Source: DATKMK01 sp035541895 (lineage in GTDB: Bacteria > Desulfobacterota > Binatia > HRBIN30 > JACQVA1). Taken from it: a stretch of DNA of 27,626 nucleotides. The position numbers and the translations under genes were made by a program. The notes beneath the pieces were generated by a model, which was not told the DNA's origin, searched no databases, and saw nothing but the letters and a program-made list of their open reading frames with translations. The stretch covers positions 1 through 27,626 of the forward strand of contig DATKMK010000088.1 in the NCBI GenBank assembly GCA_035541895.1, written 5' to 3'. Below, in pieces: positions 1 to 10,100 of the stretch. Each line of letters starts with the position of its first letter. The first letter of the stretch is position 1.

Positions 1-357
1 CATGAACCACGCGGTCTTCTGCGTGACTTTCAAGGCGCGGTGCAGTTCCATCGAACTGATACCGTTCTTGCACGTACCGATCAGCCACATGGCGACAAAC
101 CACTTGTCCAGTCCGATCGGCGAATCCTCGAAAATCGTTCCGACCTTCACGCTGAACTTCTGCGCGAGATGCTTCCCGCGGCACTTCCAGACGCGGGCGT
201 TCGCCAAGGAGGTGACTTGGTCAGAGCCGCAGCGCGGGCACTTCACGCCCTTCGGCCAACGCTTCGCGGCAAGCAGTTGTTGGCAACGATCAAGGTCCGA
301 GAAGTAGCGGGTGACTTCCAGCAGATTGCGGGGAAGCGGTGTCGTGTTTGTTTCCAT
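1..357 (-). CDS. IS1595-family transposase, N-terminal part (cut by window edge)
   Basis: The reverse strand reads open from an ATG at 357 to the window edge, giving 119 residues without a stop. Seen: an N-terminal zinc ribbon with C40, C43, C59 and H63 (CPRCG, then WKCRGKH). It is followed by the block KFSVKVGTIFEDSPIGLDKW and, at the edge, ISSMELHRAL and VTQKTAWFM. These blocks are characteristic of IS1595/ISXO2-like transposases, where the DDE catalytic domain follows; that domain lies outside the window. The enzyme would catalyse DNA cleavage and strand transfer of its own element. No frameshift or stop is seen in the visible part, so the gene may be intact. Family call is confident; completeness is unknown. 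Confidence 0.88.
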   Translation of the reverse strand, partial: METNTTPLPRNLLEVTRYFSDLDRCQQLLAAKRWPKGVKCPRCGSDQVTSLANARVWKCRGKHLAQKFSVKVGTIFEDSPIGLDKWFVAMWLIGTCKNGISSMELHRALKVTQKTAWFM

Positions 358-407
358 GGGCCATATCTAACACCGCGCGCCCGGTCTGTCAAGTATATAG
401 GTACCCT
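1..407 (-). mobile_element. IS1595-family insertion sequence, one end
   Basis: The transposase start lies about 50 bases inside a short AT-richer segment that reads, on the minus strand, AGGGTACCTATATACTTGACA (from about 407 inwards). This is a plausible terminal inverted repeat carrying an outward-to-inward -35-like TTGACA (387-392). The exact end is a guess: the other terminus and the target duplication lie outside the window. Confidence 0.5.
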
Positions 408-443
408 GATTTGTCGATGGTCGCGGCCAGCTTCCCGATCCGA

Positions 444-471
444 CCAGTCACGAACACCAATCACCACTCAC
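444..471 (-). repeat. Degenerate heptanucleotide repeat at the 3' end of the Fe-S oxidoreductase gene
   Basis: On the minus strand four seven-base units follow one another: GTGAGTG, GTGATTG, GTGTTCG, TGACTGG. The first unit overlaps the TGA stop codon of the oxidoreductase gene. A second, better conserved heptamer array sits at 3102-3129, also at gene ends. Such short heptamer arrays are known in several bacterial phyla; a function here is not evident. Confidence 0.45.
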
Positions 472-2504
472 GACTTCATCGAACTCGCCACCAACTCCAT
501 CACGTCGAGGGCGCGGACTTTCTCTTCGAGGCCCTTACCTTTGATGCCGTCGTCGATCATCGTCATGCAGTAGGGGCAGGCGACGGCGACCACGTCGGGA
601 TTGGTTTCGAGCGCTTGTTCGACGCGGCGCGTGTTGACGCGTTGGGTCGGCTCTTCTTCCATCCACATGCGGCCGCCGCCGGCGCCGCAGCACATGCCCG
701 TGCGGCGATTCCGCTCCATCTCGCGCAACTGCACGCCCGGAATGGTGCTGAGGATGTCGCGCGGCGCTTCGAAGATGTCGTTGTAGCGGCCGAGGTAGCA
801 GGAGTCGTGGTAGGTGATCGCCTGCGAGCCGTTTCTGTTGAATTCGATCTTCCCCTCGGCGATCAGTTGCTTCACGAATTCGGTGGCGTGGACGACGTCA
901 TAGTTGCCGCCGAACTGCGGGTACTCGTTCTTCAACGTATTGAAGCAGTGCGGGCAGTTGGTGAGGATCTTCTTCACCTTGTAACCGTTGATCACCTCGA
1001 CCGCCGCCTGCGCCATGCTCTGGAAGAGATACTCGTTGCCGATGCGTCGGGCGGTCTCGCCGTTGCACGGCTCCTCGCCGCCGAGGATGGCGAAGTCGAC
1101 GCCGGCTTGCTTGAGGACCTGGCTCAGCGCAATCGTGGTTCGCTTGTTGCGGTCGTCGAACGAGCCGGCGCAGCCGACGTAGTAGAGATACTCGGCGTCG
1201 GGCTTCTCGGCGAGCGTCGGGATTTCGAGCCCCTCGGCCCAATCGCCGCGCGTGGCGGCGTCGACGCCCCACGGGTTGCCTTGCGTCTCCATGCCCTTGA
1301 AGGTGCGCGTCAACTCGGCGGGGAAGCGCGACTCTTCCTGCACGAGATGCCGCCGCATGTCGACGATCTTGTCGACGTACTCGATCAGCACCGGGCAGGC
1401 TTCTTCGCAGGCCCGGCAGGTCGTGCACGCCCACAGCACGCCGTCGTGGATGAGATTCTCGCCGACGATGTTCTCGCCGATCGTGAGGCCCTCCGCACCG
1501 TCGGCTTGCGCCTTCAGCACGTCGTCTTGATGCGTGTAGAGATAATCGCGCAGGTTGAGCATCAACTGCCGCGGCGCCAGCTCCTTGCCGCTGTAGGTCG
1601 CCGGACATTGCGACGAACAGCGACCGCATTCGGTGCACGAGTACATGTCGAGCACCTGCTTCCAGGTGAACTGATTGATGTACGATGTTCCAAACGTGGT
1701 CGCGTTTTCGAGGTCCTGCTTCGACAGCGCACCGGCCGGCTCGAGCTTCTTGAAGAAGACGTTGGGGATCGACGTGATGACGTGGAAATGCTTCGCCAAC
1801 GGCAACAAGTTCAGGAATGTGAGGATGACCAGATTGTGTCCCCACCACCCCAGATTGCTGACGAAGCGCGCGCCATCGTTGCCGAGCGGCGACAGGATAG
1901 ACGCGACGATGCGACTGATCGGCTGCCAGAAGCGCTCCTTCTCGGTCAGCTCGTGCCCCGCGAGGTAGACCAGCCTGCCCCCGTCGTATAGGTAGCCGGT
2001 GATCATGATGGTGCCGATGAACGAGAGAATGAGAAAGGCTTCCCAATGCGAGTGGCCCCGCAGCTTGTCTTCGGCCGGTGCATAGCCGTAGAGGCGGGCG
2101 GGATGCGAGATGGCCCAGCGATAGAGCGCGACGCCGATCCAGAAGAGCACGGCCAATTGCATGAGGTCCTTCAGCAACAAGTACGGCCCGCCGAGCAGTG
2201 CCGGCGACATCAACGGCAGGTAGAAGTCATCGATGTACGCGCGGGCGAACATGTGGATCACCTGCACGCCCAAGATGGTGAAACCCCAGAAGATGAAGAA
2301 GTGCATCCAGCCGGCGGGTTGTTCGCCGATGACGAACTTCTTCTGCCCGAAGGCATACACCAGCACCGCTTGAATGCGCTCTGGGATGCGGTCGAACAGC
2401 ATCGCCGGCTTGACCTTGGTCAGCACTTGGAATCGACCATAAATCGTGTTGGCGAAGTACCCCAAGAACGCCGCCAGCACGAGCGTGAATATCACCATGT
2501 TCAT
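468..2504 (-). CDS. Membrane-bound Fe-S oxidoreductase, EtfD/HdrD-like
   Basis: The product has 678 residues. The N-terminal ~260 residues contain several hydrophobic helices (NarI-like cytochrome b-type membrane domain). Two 4Fe-4S motifs follow: C290-C293-C296-C300 (CTECGRCSSQC) and C360-C363-C366-C370 (CTTCRACEEAC). The C-terminal part has two CCG domains, with the signatures NCPHCFNTLKNEYP and GMCCGAGGG. This order is that of EtfD-type ETF:menaquinone oxidoreductases (Rv0338c-like) and heterodisulfide reductase D relatives, which pass electrons from electron-transfer flavoprotein to membrane quinone. The start at 2504 is preferred over an upstream in-frame one at 2615, because GGAGGG lies 4 bases before it and the hydrophobic segment begins directly (MNMVIFTLVLAAF). 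The electron donor is inferred; an acyl-CoA dehydrogenase gene lies 10 kb away. No etfAB is in the window. Confidence 0.85.
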   Translation of the reverse strand: MNMVIFTLVLAAFLGYFANTIYGRFQVLTKVKPAMLFDRIPERIQAVLVYAFGQKKFVIGEQPAGWMHFFIFWGFTILGVQVIHMFARAYIDDFYLPLMSPALLGGPYLLLKDLMQLAVLFWIGVALYRWAISHPARLYGYAPAEDKLRGHSHWEAFLILSFIGTIMITGYLYDGGRLVYLAGHELTEKERFWQPISRIVASILSPLGNDGARFVSNLGWWGHNLVILTFLNLLPLAKHFHVITSIPNVFFKKLEPAGALSKQDLENATTFGTSYINQFTWKQVLDMYSCTECGRCSSQCPATYSGKELAPRQLMLNLRDYLYTHQDDVLKAQADGAEGLTIGENIVGENLIHDGVLWACTTCRACEEACPVLIEYVDKIVDMRRHLVQEESRFPAELTRTFKGMETQGNPWGVDAATRGDWAEGLEIPTLAEKPDAEYLYYVGCAGSFDDRNKRTTIALSQVLKQAGVDFAILGGEEPCNGETARRIGNEYLFQSMAQAAVEVINGYKVKKILTNCPHCFNTLKNEYPQFGGNYDVVHATEFVKQLIAEGKIEFNRNGSQAITYHDSCYLGRYNDIFEAPRDILSTIPGVQLREMERNRRTGMCCGAGGGRMWMEEEPTQRVNTRRVEQALETNPDVVAVACPYCMTMIDDGIKGKGLEEKVRALDVMELVASSMKS

Positions 2505-2508
2505 CGCA

Positions 2509-2514
2509 CCCTCC
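2509..2514 (-). promoter_or_regulatory. Ribosome binding site deciding the oxidoreductase start
   Basis: On the minus strand GGAGGG ends 4 bases before the ATG at 2504. It favours this start over an upstream one that would add 37 residues unlike the family. Confidence 0.7.
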
Positions 2515-2623
2515 GCGGGGATGACTGCAACGAATTCTGCGCGAGTCCTAAGCGAAAGCATCCGTGTTTGCAAGGTAGTTCGCGGCAGGTCGAGCGCCGC
2601 TAATCGGCGGAGCACACCGTCTT

Positions 2624-3097
2624 ATGCAAACTCAACGATCTCCGAGGGTGAAGAAGCGGAACGTCCAGTTTGCGCTATTTGTGCTTCTAGTTCTCGCGGG
2701 CTGCGACCGCGGGCCGTCGGTGGTGCTTCACGCCAGCGACGGCCCGAATGTCCGCATCCGCGTCGAGTTGGCGACAACGCCCGCCGCGCAAGCGCAAGGG
2801 CTGATGTATCGCCACGAACTGGCGAGCGACGCCGGCATGTTGTTCATCTTCCCCACCGACAGCGTGCTCCACTTTTGGATGAAGAACACGCTGATCCCGC
2901 TCGACATGTTGTTCATCGATCGCGATCGGCGCATCGTCGGCATTGTCGAGCACGCGCATCCCATGTCGACCGAGCCGGTCGGGCCCGACCAGCCGGCGCG
3001 CTACGTTCTAGAAGTCAACGGCGGGTTCGCGGCGCAGCATCGCATCGCGGTCGGATCAACGGTGGAATTCGTCGCGGTGCCGGAAGGTGCCGGTTGA
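2624..3097 (+). CDS. DUF192 family lipoprotein
   Basis: The product has 157 residues. A basic start and hydrophobic run lead to a lipobox LAGC with the modified cysteine at residue 27, so the protein is probably anchored in a membrane on the outside of the cytoplasm. The remainder matches the DUF192 fold: TPAAQAQGLMYR, then MLFIFP, FWMKNTLIPLDMLFID and, near the end, ARYVLEVNGGFA. These are the conserved blocks of the family, whose biochemical role is not established. It is transcribed divergently from the Fe-S oxidoreductase across 119 bases. It ends 42 bases before the stop of the convergent ferredoxin gene, with a heptamer repeat between them. The ATG at 2624 has only a weak GGCGGAG upstream; a GTG at 2648 is an alternative. 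Confidence 0.85.
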   Translation: MQTQRSPRVKKRNVQFALFVLLVLAGCDRGPSVVLHASDGPNVRIRVELATTPAAQAQGLMYRHELASDAGMLFIFPTDSVLHFWMKNTLIPLDMLFIDRDRRIVGIVEHAHPMSTEPVGPDQPARYVLEVNGGFAAQHRIAVGSTVEFVAVPEGAG

Positions 3098-3101
3098 TTC
3101 C

Positions 3102-3137
3102 AATGCGGAATGCGAAGTGCGGAGTGCGGAATTTCGG
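3102..3137. repeat. Heptanucleotide tandem repeat between convergent genes
   Basis: Four seven-base units are contiguous: AATGCGG, AATGCGA, AGTGCGG, AGTGCGG (3102-3129), followed by a degenerate AATTTCGG. The array fills the gap between the stop of the DUF192 gene (3097) and the stop of the convergent ferredoxin gene (3140). Seen directly; function unknown. Confidence 0.7.
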
Positions 3138-3139
3138 AA

Positions 3140-3952
3140 TTATCCAAAAATCCACGCGCGTTTACGCGGGGCGCCGGGCGGTTTGAAGTCTTTGCCGGAC
3201 AGTCGCAGTGCCGTGTTGAATTCCTCCAACTCGCGGCGTTGCTTCTCTTCGAACGCGGCGAGTTCACGTTGACGCTTCGCCTGAAACGCTTCGAACGCGG
3301 CTCGCCAGCGCGCGTGAAACGCCTGCAACTGATGATGGATGTGGTTGTGCATGCTGGAGGTGATGACGTAGGAACCGTTGCAGAACGGGCAGCGAAACAC
3401 CACGCCGCTGCGGAAGTGCTTGAACGCCACGGCGTAGGTTCCATGGCAGCGGAAGCAGTCAATCGGCACTTCCCATTCGTCGATTTCCGGAATCGACAAA
3501 GCGCTCTCGACTGGCGGACCCACGGCGACGACCGCAGCAGGGGCGGCTGCCGCCGGAGCCGGCGCAGGCGTCGGGGCGGCCTTCGGTGCCGCGGCCGGTG
3601 CAGGCGCTGCTGCGCCACCTTCTTTTCGAAAACGCGAAGGGAACTCATCGCCGAATGTTTGCTCGGGGTGGAGCTTGCGCGCGCGTTCGATCAAGACGCC
3701 CTCGGCTTCGGGAATCTGCGGATCGGGCACGCAGCAGTCGACGGGGCACACGGCCGCGCACGCCTCGTGATCAAAGAAGCCGACGCACTCGGTGCACTTC
3801 TCCGGGACGATGTAAAAGATGTCGGTCGCGATGGCCGGATGCTTGACGCCGTCGAGTTCCCACTCGACGCCGCCCTGATAGATGGCCGTGTTGGGGCACT
3901 CGGGCTCGCAGGCCCCGCAATTGATGCACTCGCTGGTGATAACTGTCGCCAT
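3140..3952 (-). CDS. Ferredoxin / zinc ribbon / coiled-coil fusion protein
   Basis: The product has 270 residues. The N-terminus is an Alvin/YfhL-type 2[4Fe-4S] ferredoxin. Cluster ligands are C9, C12, C15, C19 (CINCGACEPEC) and C53, C56, C65, C69, with an 8-residue insertion between C56 and C65 that is typical of this ferredoxin type. From about residue 112 to 147 comes a low-complexity Ala-Pro linker. A zinc ribbon follows, with C166-C169 (CFRC) and C188-C191 (CPFC), then a charged helical region (RELAAFEEKQRRELEEF) that looks like a short coiled coil. The start at 3952 is backed by GGAGG six bases upstream. The ferredoxin part should carry electrons in the cytoplasm. The zinc ribbon and coiled coil suggest docking or multimerisation, which is inference. 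I do not recognise this full architecture. Confidence 0.82.
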   Translation of the reverse strand: MATVITSECINCGACEPECPNTAIYQGGVEWELDGVKHPAIATDIFYIVPEKCTECVGFFDHEACAAVCPVDCCVPDPQIPEAEGVLIERARKLHPEQTFGDEFPSRFRKEGGAAAPAPAAAPKAAPTPAPAPAAAAPAAVVAVGPPVESALSIPEIDEWEVPIDCFRCHGTYAVAFKHFRSGVVFRCPFCNGSYVITSSMHNHIHHQLQAFHARWRAAFEAFQAKRQRELAAFEEKQRRELEEFNTALRLSGKDFKPPGAPRKRAWIFG

Positions 3953-4054
3953 TTCGCCTCCGCACGACGCGGACCAATGACACGCCGTGAACGGCGCGGA
4001 TAACTACCACTGTGACGACGGAGCGGCAACCGCGATCGGCAGTGTATTGAAACG

Positions 4055-4070
4055 GTCCGCTTCGGCGGAC
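4055..4070 (-). terminator. Small hairpin downstream of the giant surface protein gene
   Basis: A perfect 6-bp stem (GTCCGC/GCGGAC) surrounds a TTCG tetraloop on the plus strand. It lies about 54 bases past the stop of the minus-strand gene ending at 4124; on the minus strand it is followed by CGTTTC rather than a long T-run. Terminator function is tentative. Confidence 0.35.
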
Positions 4071-4123
4071 GCGCGCCCGGAGGGCACGTGCCGCCTTATC
4101 GTGGAGTGCCGCTGTCCATGTAG

Positions 4124-7100
4124 CTACGACCGGACGGCGGATCGTCGCCGCACTTGTAACGCGCCGACGGCCAAGAGCAGACCGACCATGGCGGCCCATC
4201 CGGAAGTCGTGACCACTGGCACAGGATGCATCGGATCCCGACTCCAATCGGCTTGGTTCGATGCCGCGACCGAGACCGGTGTGGTCTCGTCGGTGAAGTC
4301 GTGGTCGCCATTGGTGTCGGTGATCGAGGTGCCGCGGTTGCTGACGAATTGAACCGACTGCGACACACTGACGCGGAAGGTGATCACGACCTCGTTGTTC
4401 GCGGTGTTCTCGTCGGTCGCACCGAGATCGGGGCCGATGAAGCCTTGCCAGAAAATCCGGTTGTTGATCGAATCGAACGTACAGGTCGTGGTGCTCGACG
4501 ATCCGCGCGGCTCGCACGTCAGACTGTTCGCGACGTAGGTGGTGCCGGTCGGAATTGGGTCGGCGACCTGGACGTTGATCGCAGCGTTGTTGCCGCTATT
4601 GATCCAGACCATGCGCCATTCGAGTTCCGGCAGGTTGACCTTGTTCAGCACCTTCTTGCCGGAGGGTGGGTCGAAGATGGCGGCGACGCTCACACTGGCT
4701 TGGTCATCCTCATCCGGGTTGTGATTGTTCGGCGTCGAGTTGGGGTCGTACTGATCCGACGCAGTGACTTCGGCCGTGTTCGCGAGTACGCCGACCGTGT
4801 CGACGGTCGCGCGGATGACGAGCGTGACGCTCGATCCGTTCGCAAGACTCGGGACGGTCCACGTTCCCGTGCCCGAGTTGTAGCTGGTACCGGGGCTCGT
4901 CGTCGCGTCGACGAACGAGAGGCCCGCGGGCAACGCGTCATGGACCGACACGTTCGTCGCCGTGCTCGGTCCGCCGTTGGTTAGCGTGACGGTGAACGTC
5001 ACCGTCTGACCAATACCGGGCGACGCCTTGTCGACGGTCTTAGTGAGCGAAAGATTCGCCGCCACAGTCGCCGTCGGCGTATTCGTCGGCGTGTTCGTCG
5101 GGGTCGCCGTCGGTGTGGCGGTGGGCGTCGATGTCGGCGTCCCCGTCGGCGTGTGAGTCGGGGTAGCGGTTGCCGTGTTGGTCGGTGTGGCGGTCGGGGT
5201 CTGAGTCGGCGTGGCCGTCGGGGTCTGTGTCGGCGAGCTGGTTGGGGTCGCCGTCGCCGTGTTGGTCGGCGTGGCAGTCGGTGTTGCTGTGGGGGTCGAT
5301 GTCGGTGTCGCCGTCGATGTCTGCGTCGGCGTGCGAGTCGGGGTCTGCGTTGGTGTGTTCGTCGGTGTCGACGTCGGCGTTGCCGTCGGTGTGTTGGTTG
5401 GCGTGGCGGTCGGCGTGTTGGCGTGGACGTAGCCTACGTTGTCGGTTGCCGTTCCGTTCGTCGGGACGCTGACGGTCTTTGGATCGGTTCCTTCGCCGAA
5501 CGTGTTGACGGTCAGCATCGCCGCCGGAATGCCGGGTAATGTGGTTTCGTCGACATCGACGGACGTGGAGCCGCTCGGCACCTGCTGGATGTAGATACCA
5601 TTCGAGTCGGTCGTGATCGTGTACACGACGCTGTTTGCATCGGTGATGACGACGGTCACGCCCTGCAACGGCGTGTCGGTGCCGGCGTCGTACTTTCCGT
5701 TGCCGTTCACGTCTTCGTAGACCCGTCCGGTCACGGTGCCGGCCTGGAATTGCGAGTCGAGGAAATCCTGGCCCGGATAGTCTTGGATCGTCGTGACGTG
5801 AACCGGGATGCGGTTGTCATTCGGCGGCGACGAGTCCGCAGTGCTGTAGTAGGCGGGCAGGTCTTCTTCGACGACCACGTAGTAGCCGGCGGCGAGATTG
5901 CCGAACGTATAGTTGCCGGAGCTGTCGGTCGTCGTGATCGCGACCAACGTTCCGTCGGCCGGATCGCCGTCGCTGTTGGGATCGGTGTAGAGCCGGATGG
6001 TCACGTTCGGAATGCCGGCGTCGGGCGAGGCGAGATTGCCGTCGGCATTGGTGTCCTCACGCACCTGACCACTGATGCTCGCGGCGGTCGTGACCACCGA
6101 GGCACTGCTGTTCGCGGGCGGGATGCTGTCGCCGTTGGTGTCGACGGCGTACGACACGTCGGCGGTATTCGTCGCCGGGTTGCAGGCACCTACCACGGTG
6201 AAGTTGAGCGTCAGGACGATGCTGCTGGTCGGTACCAGCGGGCCGAGATTGTTCCACAGCAGCAACCCGCTCCCCGTAGCGTCGGGCGCGGTGGGCGTCG
6301 CTGAAACGAATGATAGACATGTGCTGAAGCTGTCGCTCAACGGCAGCGTTGTGATCGTGGTCGATCCGGTATTTTGCAAGGTGACTTGGAATGAGACGCT
6401 CGATGCGATCGGCGCTTGAGCCGGCGGGCTCGGCGGCGTGGGGTTGGTGAGCACCTTGGTGACCGACAACTTCGGGTTGGTGACGGTGATGTCGGCCGTC
6501 CCAGGAGTCGGTGACGATGCGCTGCCGGTGATGCTGACGCTGTTGGTTCCCGGCGTGCACGCGGTCGACGACGACGCGATGAATGTCACGTGAATCGTGG
6601 AACTCGCGGCCACGGCGAGCGAGCCTGCGCCGGTGATGTCGTTCCAGGTCAGCGTGTTCGTTCCGGTGGAGTCGGGCGAGGGTGTCGCCGATGAGAAGCT
6701 GAGGCATGACGGGAACGTATCGGTGACCGTCACGGTGTTCAGCGCGGCGTTGCCGGTGTTGGTGACGACGATGTCGAATTGCACTGTGTCGCCGCCGTGC
6801 GCCTTGCCGCTCTCTGGGGTGATGAGCGTCTTGGTGACGCCAACCGCCGAGGTTGCCGCCGGCACCGTCGCCATCGCACTGGACGTGTCGCTCGGATCGT
6901 TGGGGTCGACATAGTTTGCGGTCAACACGTTGCCCGCCGGCGCACCGATGGTGTTGTTGTTGTGGGTGGTGTCGGTCCCGTTGTGCGTCGCAATGCAGCC
7001 GGCGAAGATACCGGTGTTGACGCCGGTCTCGTTCAACGTTACCAGCTCGGAATCGCCCAAGGTACTGGTCACCGTCACCGTGACCGTTTCCGCCACCGAC

Positions 7101-10100
7101 GGATTGGTGTTCTGATCGAGATCCGTGACCCGTACGCACACTTGCTCGGCAGCCGCGTAGGTCGATGTGCCGGGGCCGTTGAGGCCGGTGGTAAACTCGG
7201 TGATGCTCGGTGTCCCGAGATCTTGGAAGGTCAACGTGAACGGGATGCCGGCGCTGGCGGAGACCGTGCCTTCGTAGCCCTCGTTCGCAGTGAACGCGAG
7301 TTGATACACGCCTTGCGTCGAGCCGGTCGCCCACGTGTACTCGAAGGTTTGGGTCGCGGTTCCGGTGTTCACCAACGTTGGGGTTACCACCAACGGCACA
7401 CCAACCGGCGGCGTGATCGTGAGGGACGGCCCGCCGGCGGGCGCGATATCGGCGGCGCCGAATGGGTCGCTCACCACCGCGCGCACGTAGACGGTCTGGC
7501 CGTTGGGCGCACCGACGATTTGACTGCCGCCCGAGTACGCGGCGTCGTAGACCGCGAGCGAGTCCACGTTGATGACCGAGGTGGCCGGAAGCGAGATCTG
7601 CGACGGTGCGGTGGTTGCGGCGTACTGAATCGTAAACGTGTACCCGCTCTGCGCATGCGTATCGACGAGGAGCGAGATGGCGTGGCCCGCCGCGATGTTC
7701 ACGGCGCCGCTCAGCGTGCCCGACCAGGTGAGACCGGGGCCGTTGTCGCACGTCGCGGTGGTTGTCGAGTAGGTCGGGCTGGACAGCGTCACGAAGCCGG
7801 TGCCGTTGTCGCGCAGCGTGGCGGTGATGTTGTTCGCGCCGCCCGTCGGCATCGACCCGCTCGCAACGTTGATGCAAGCGGTTACCCCGACCGCGCCGCC
7901 CGACGGCATGCTCAGCGCACCGGCCATCACCGGGTTCTGCGTGAACGTTGCGGTGGTCACGCCGCCACCGCCGGATGGCTTGAGCGCGATCAAGATGCCG
8001 CCGTTGCGCTCCGACGACGACAGCGTCGCGGCTCCAGCGCCGGTCGCACCGGCAACCGCCTTCGTGGCCCACGCCGCTCCGACGGACGCGGAGGTGCTCT
8101 GGAAATCCATGATCTCAGTCATTGTCAGTGAGCCAGGTGACGCAGTTGACCACCCACTCCACGTCGGATTGCCGTTGGCGGCCATTCCGAACATGATCAC
8201 GGCGGCGTTCGCTGACACCGTCGTTGTGGTGGTAGCGGCCACGGCTTGTTGACTGCCTTGGACCGAAATGTTCAGCGGCGTTGCGTCAAACGGCCCGGAC
8301 GAGGTATCGACGCCGGAGAAAGCGACGATCGAGCCGACCGCATTGCTAGTTCCCGAGCCCAAGTTGAACGTGTAACTCGATCCCTCGGACGCGCCGGCGA
8401 CCCTATACAGCAGTGAAGCCCGCCGCAGGGTTATGCCGGCCAAATCAGCACCCTTAATCAGCGTCCACCCACTCAACGACGCATCCGTGGTGTTGTTCCC
8501 GATGCCAGCGATGTTGACGATCATGACATCGCCTTGAACAACACCGGTCGGCTTGTTGATCGTCAAACACGGAGGGGTAGAGCACGCGCCACCAGAGGTG
8601 GTTTGGATGGTGGCTTGGCTCGTCGCGGTACCCCGCTGGGCGATGGTGCCGCTGCCGGAGCCCAGCAACGCGCTGCTCACCGGCGTTGGATTGGGAGTCG
8701 GGAGATGGGTCGGATCGATGCGACCCAGGCCGGTCGCGCTCGGCTGATTGCTGAGATAGAGCTGTTTCGTCTTGGTCGGTGCGGAGAGCGGCACGGAGGT
8801 GCTGCAGGTCACGCCGTTGCTGTGGTTCGCATTGATGGTGTCGCCGATGTTGGCGTAGAGGGTCCCATCTTGCGACAGTTGCCCGGCGATTTGTGAAATC
8901 GGCAGCGCGGCGGTGTTGATGAAGACGCCGGTGTTGTTGCCGGTCTCTGTCAGCGACAGCGATTCGAGGTCGCCGGTGCTCGCATCGGTAACTTGCACGG
9001 TGACGGTATCGATTCCGCCTGGGTCGAGGTTCTCGCTATTACTCGTCACCTTCACGTAGCCGCTCTGACCGGGCAGGTACGACGCCACCGGCGTTCCGCC
9101 GTTGTCGGTGAACGCGATCGTGCAGGTGTACGAACCCACGGGTACGTCGTTCGTCTTGCTGATCGGGTCGCCGGCACCGCTGACGGTCACGGTGTTGAGA
9201 ATACTGCCCGTCGTTCCCGGCTTCACCGTCGCGCGATATTTGAATTCGACGAATCCGCCCGGAAGGATGATGGGAATGGTGTACCCCGTTTCATCGAGGG
9301 GGAAGCTGGTCGCGCCCACTGTGTCGTCGGTGAGCGGCACGCCGTCGACCGTGGTGGAATTGGCGACGTAGGTGAGGCTCGGTGGCGGCGCGTCGATCAC
9401 CAGCACGTTGCCAAGCACGAGCACCCCGGCGTTGTTGACCTTGATCGAGTATTCGAGCGTGTCGCCGGGATCGATCTGACCGTTGCTGTTCAGGTCCGTA
9501 TAGAGGGTCGATGATTTGATGACGACCGGTACCGGGAAGGGCAGGACCGTCGTCCCCATATCCAGATAGGGATTGCCGGGGCCGGCAGTGGCGGGATCTT
9601 CGCCCCACGCGGCCGTGATCAGCGTGCCGTCGAGCGTGTAGAGCCGCATGCCGGTTTGATCCTTGTCGGGATCGAAGATCCGCACCGAATCGAGTGCGGC
9701 AAGATTGAGCAACGCGTCGTAGTGCTTGCCGTTCGGATCGATGTTTGGACCGGTGGCCGGGTTGCCGTCGTAGTCGACGTAAACTTTGGTTGCGCCCACC
9801 GCCGTGACCCATACCGGACTGCCGTTCTGCGACAGATCAGCGCTGCCCGGCCCCCAGCCGACGACGGCCTGCGTCGTCAGGTTGCTCGCCGGAACGAGCG
9901 AGAAACCCCAGTCGTAGACGTTATTCGAGGTCGGCCTGGCGCCGACTGTCGCGATGGCGAAGAAGGGATTGCCGCTGCTGAAGAAGCGACCGCCCGAGTT
10001 CGCCGGCATCAGAAACTGATAGGTGCCACCCGCTGGGACCGAGAAGTTGCCCGATCCGGCCTTGGTGACGTAGTTGATCGTCAGCGCGGCGCCCCCGGGG

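Noticed and set aside
364..392. Transposase promoter with TTGACA and a -10 box
   Set aside because: The -35-like TTGACA is good but the best -10 at 16-17 bp (TTAGAT or TAGATA) matches only half the consensus and would leave almost no leader, so I do not list it as a promoter.
339..1991. 550-residue open frame on the plus strand
   Set aside because: It is antisense to the Fe-S oxidoreductase, whose motifs are clear; the translation is Arg/Ala/Val-rich without domains, a GC-rich shadow.
5066..5419. CRISPR-like or satellite repeat array
   Set aside because: Units are 12-18 bp, degenerate at third codon positions, have no spacers and encode a continuous Thr-Pro stalk.
6057..8072. 671-residue open frame on the minus strand
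   Set aside because: It is in another frame of the giant surface protein; His/Arg-rich, low-complexity product without recognisable domains.
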